Assembly (NCBI GenBank): GCA_964560145.1
Contig: CAZLKS010000013.1
Coordinates: 1 to 20,760 of the forward strand
Direction: 5' to 3'
Origin: JAHFLF01 sp964560145
GTDB taxonomy: Bacteria; Patescibacteriota; Minisyncoccia; UBA6257; 1-14-0-10-44-23
DNA: 20,760 bases
Shown: positions 19,290 through 20,760 of the stretch, in pieces
How the letters are laid out: every line of letters begins with the position of its first letter
Numbering within the stretch: position 1 is the first letter of the stretch
Made by a program: the position numbers and the translations under genes
Notes under the pieces: model-generated
The model's database searches: none
Seen by the model: the letters and a program-made list of their open reading frames with translations, nothing else
Told to the model about the DNA's origin: nothing

Positions 19290-19748
19290 ATGACTACAAC
19301 TAAAACAGTAAAAGCAGAAAAGGTAGTAAAGCATCACGCCCCAAAGGCAGGTGTTTTCGAGGGACGCTACAAGCAGGGACGCGGCGGTCGCAAGACTGCT
19401 TCAGCTCAGATTCGTTTGTACCCGAAGAACACCGGCATCTTGGTTAACGGTAAAGATTACACTCAGTATTTTGCGCAGCCAAAGCACCAGCTGGTTGTTA
19501 CCTCGCCGCTTACCCTTACTGAGCTTTTGAACAGCATGGGTGTCAGTGCTCACGTAAATGGTGGTGGTATCGCCGGACAGGCGGATGCTGTTCGCCACGG
19601 TATCGCTCGTGCTCTTATCGCTCACGACCCAAGTCTGCGTAAAGCACTGAAGCGTGATGGCTTCCTGACTCGCGACCCGCGTGCTGTTGAGCGTAAGAAG
19701 TATGGTCTCAAGAAAGCCCGACGTGCGCCACAGTGGGCGAAGCGTTAA
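19290..19748 (+). CDS. rpsI: 30S ribosomal protein S9
   Basis: 152 aa with an N-terminal extension of about 20 residues before the core. The core shows FEGRYKQGRGGRKTASAQIRLYPKNTGILVNGKDY, GGIAGQADAVRHGIARALI and the basic C-terminal tail ending APQWAKR, whose last residues reach the P-site tRNA. It follows rplM by four bases, the usual L13-S9 pairing. The last 22 bases around the stop codon (19731-19752) recur almost exactly at 20706-20727. Confidence 0.97.
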   Translation: MTTTKTVKAEKVVKHHAPKAGVFEGRYKQGRGGRKTASAQIRLYPKNTGILVNGKDYTQYFAQPKHQLVVTSPLTLTELLNSMGVSAHVNGGGIAGQADAVRHGIARALIAHDPSLRKALKRDGFLTRDPRAVERKKYGLKKARRAPQWAKR

Positions 19749-19752
19749 AGAA
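19731..19752 (+). repeat. Left copy of a 22-base direct repeat (3' end of rpsI)
   Basis: Covers the last six sense codons of rpsI, its stop and four bases beyond (cagtgggc, g, aagcgttaaagaa). It matches 20706-20727 at 21 of 22 positions, the one difference being g versus c. The arrangement is that of an attL site regenerating a gene end. Confidence 0.7.
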
Positions 19753-19789
19753 ATCAAAAAGCCGCTTCATATCGAGGCGGTTTTTTGAT
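19753..19789 (+). terminator. Terminator of the ribosomal protein operon
   Basis: Arms 19753-19765 and 19777-19789 pair over 13 positions (one G-T), with the run of six T in the right arm. It is also symmetric enough to work on the minus strand. Lies five bases after the rpsI stop. Confidence 0.85.
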
Positions 19790-19847
19790 GCACAAAAAGG
19801 CGGAATAGCTACGCGAGCGTTTTGGCGCCTATCCTTTCTGGGATTTT

Positions 19848-19875
19848 TTGACAAAAATATATAAATATGTATAAT
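19848..19875 (+). promoter_or_regulatory. Consensus promoter of the GC-rich orphan gene
   Basis: TTGACA (19848-19853), 16-base spacer, TATAAT (19870-19875): the strongest promoter in the window. The sequence between the rpsI terminator and this promoter (19790-19847) holds nothing I can identify. Confidence 0.8.
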
Positions 19876-19879
19876 ATGC

Positions 19880-19935
19880 CTACCCTAAACTTGGGTAGCG
19901 CGCCGGCGTATTCCGGCCATGCTCCAGGAGGAGAC
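19880..19935 (+). promoter_or_regulatory. Structured leader with two hairpins and Shine-Dalgarno
   Basis: CTACCC/GGGTAG (19880-19885 with 19893-19898) and GCCGG/CCGGC (19902-19906 with 19913-19917), then AGGAGG (19928-19933) just upstream of the ATG at 19936. The hairpins leave the ribosome-binding site open in this fold. No known riboswitch is recognised. Confidence 0.5.
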
Positions 19936-20559
19936 ATGGGCAGCGGTCAGCTAGAAGTGGTGGGCGGCTCGCTGTCCACCGAAGTGCAGGTCGAGGGGAT
20001 CCTGCGCTGGTATCAGCTCTATCCCCAGATCGACCTCACGGCCGATCGGATCGCCAGGGTCTTGCCGGCTCGAGATGACGAGTTCCAGCGGCTCATCTTC
20101 GTGGCCGCCGGGATGAGGCCGAGTAGGTGCTTCGAGGCCTTGCGGCGGCAGTGCGGGCCTGACCAGGTTTGGCAGATCGCCGGCGACCTGGACAAAGAAG
20201 TCGCTTCGGTGCGCACCACCGAGATCGACTACGCCGTCTGGGCGCGGGATCAGCGCAACGCCGACGAAGAGAACGCTCAGCAGTCGCCCGACCGGTTCAA
20301 TCGGGAAGACTGCCAGACGCTCGAGGAGCGCCTCGTGCATGGAGGACTGTACTTCCAGGAACGGGGCCAGCATCTGGACAACGTCGGTCTGACGGCCTGT
20401 GCCGGTTCGAGGTTCCGTGGCTCTGACGACGTACCGGGCGTTGGTGGCTATTCCGCCGACGGGTGGGTACCTGTCGGCATCGTTAGGCACGCCGCTCACG
20501 TTGAACGTCTGCGACTGCCTTGGACGGCCCTGCGCGTGCGTTCCGTCAAGACGAAGTAG
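19936..20559 (+). CDS. Orphan soluble protein in a possible integrated cassette
   Basis: Not recognised. 207 aa, soluble, no signal peptide or membrane segment. The N-terminal 100 residues look helical and contain EGILRWYQLYPQIDLTADRIARVL and GMRPSRCFEALRRQCG, possibly a small helix-turn-helix-like fold, though no motif is convincing. The C-terminal part is glycine-rich with two cysteine-containing segments. The start at 19936 is set by the adjacent AGGAGGAG. A hand count over 20161-20220 gives 38 G+C of 60, against 26-32 of 60 in two clpB stretches. It is alone between its own promoter and terminator, and the whole unit is bracketed by the 22-base direct repeat from the 3' end of rpsI. No integrase is encoded inside. 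Confidence 0.7.
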   Translation: MGSGQLEVVGGSLSTEVQVEGILRWYQLYPQIDLTADRIARVLPARDDEFQRLIFVAAGMRPSRCFEALRRQCGPDQVWQIAGDLDKEVASVRTTEIDYAVWARDQRNADEENAQQSPDRFNREDCQTLEERLVHGGLYFQERGQHLDNVGLTACAGSRFRGSDDVPGVGGYSADGWVPVGIVRHAAHVERLRLPWTALRVRSVKTK

Positions 20560-20570
20560 TGCCTTCGGGC

Positions 20571-20622
20571 GACCCTGACGCCCCGTACATAATAAGCCTT
20601 AAGACGCAGTTCATTCTGCGTG
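20571..20622 (+). other. Two small hairpins after the orphan gene
   Basis: GGGCG/CGCCC just after the stop (near 20568-20584) and ACGCAG/CTGCGT (near 20604-20621), preceding the terminator. Their role is unknown; they may be RNA-stability structures at the 3' end of the transcript. Confidence 0.4.
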
Positions 20623-20628
20623 CAGCAT

Positions 20629-20668
20629 GACCCTCTGATGGACGACCATTCAGGGGGTCGTTCATTTT
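20629..20668 (+). terminator. Terminator of the orphan gene 19936-20559
   Basis: GACCCTCTGA (20629-20638) pairs with TCAGGGGGTC (20650-20659) over ten positions with one G-T, followed by gttcatttt. The interval 20669-20705 holds nothing I recognise. Confidence 0.75.
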
Positions 20669-20705
20669 CAAGCTAACCTAAAGTCCATAGCGGTTCAGAG
20701 CGTAG

Positions 20706-20727
20706 CAGTGGGCCAAGCGTTAAAGAA
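20706..20727 (+). repeat. Right copy of the 22-base direct repeat (rpsI end remnant)
   Basis: Repeats 19731-19752 with one change, but no S9 coding sequence precedes it, so it is a detached gene end. It is followed within six bases by its own terminator, as the true rpsI end is. This fits an attR-like junction where the original rpsI tail and terminator were displaced. Confidence 0.7.
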
Positions 20728-20732
20728 GTTAC

Positions 20733-20760
20733 AAAAGGTTCGCCAAACGGCGAACCTTTT
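20733..20760 (+). terminator. Terminator at the window edge
   Basis: Perfect 12-bp stem (20733-20744 with 20749-20760), loop aaac, right arm ending in TTTT at the last base. The rest of the T tract, if any, is outside the window. It may be the original terminator of rpsI. Confidence 0.8.

Noticed and set aside
19951..20499. Minus-strand 182-aa open frame opposite the last orphan gene
   Set aside because: Antisense to a gene with consensus promoter, Shine-Dalgarno and terminator; no signals of its own.
1..20760. tRNA, rRNA or CRISPR array
   Set aside because: No cloverleaf with a T-loop, no rRNA core sequence, and no regularly spaced identical repeats with unique spacers were found. The tandem units of seven and eight bases are contiguous and too short for CRISPR.

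Overview
The window looks like part of a Patescibacteria (Candidate Phyla Radiation) chromosome, probably from the Parcubacteria side. This rests on an infA-rpmJ-rpsM-rpsK-rpsD-rpoA-rplQ-rplM-rpsI cluster, a CPR-style baseplate-J-like membrane protein beside an actin-fold protein, non-Shine-Dalgarno or leaderless starts, and abundant short repeats that enter coding sequence. The lineage is inferred from gene style; no rRNA or tRNA gene is visible.

Layout. 1-188: repeat-rich intergenic DNA. 189-2023: a DEDDy exonuclease-like protein (-), a DsbB/BdbC-like thiol oxidoreductase (+) and a Fur-family regulator (-); the last two converge on a 138-base inverted-repeat element. 2125-4070: a small orphan gene (-) with an apparent ATA start, divergent from a cysteine desulfurase (+) that carries four in-frame seven-base repeat tracts. 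4083-4502: a second small orphan gene (-). 4559-8117: clpB and an integral membrane protein (+), meeting tail to tail with an O-antigen-ligase-like protein (8114-10075, -). 10138-13041: actin-fold protein and baseplate-J-like membrane protein (+). 13068-13910: a homologue of the 16S rRNA m7G1405 (Arm/FmrO) methyltransferases interrupted by a genomic repeat. 13960-15620: two paralogous four-to-five-TM proteins (+), each with its own promoter, leader and terminator, separated and followed by mirrored repeat elements. 15705-19789: the translation/RNA polymerase operon. 19790-20760: a single GC-rich orphan gene bounded by a near-perfect 22-base copy of the 3' end of rpsI.

The main pattern is two kinds of gene. 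Resident genes sit in DNA near 45-53% GC (hand counts) and start without a Shine-Dalgarno sequence, many in the context ATATG or a few bases after a -10 box. Five orphan genes (2191-2754, 4136-4456, 14045-14539, 14909-15475, 19936-20559) are richer in G+C (58-68% in hand-counted stretches) and are each a self-contained unit: promoter, strong Shine-Dalgarno, one ORF, intrinsic terminator. One of them lies between direct repeats of a host gene's 3' end, the footprint expected from site-specific integration. I propose that these are mobile or acquired single-gene cassettes of unknown function. Separately, repeats have expanded inside the reading frames of the cysteine desulfurase and the methyltransferase while leaving the frame and the recognisable motifs intact.
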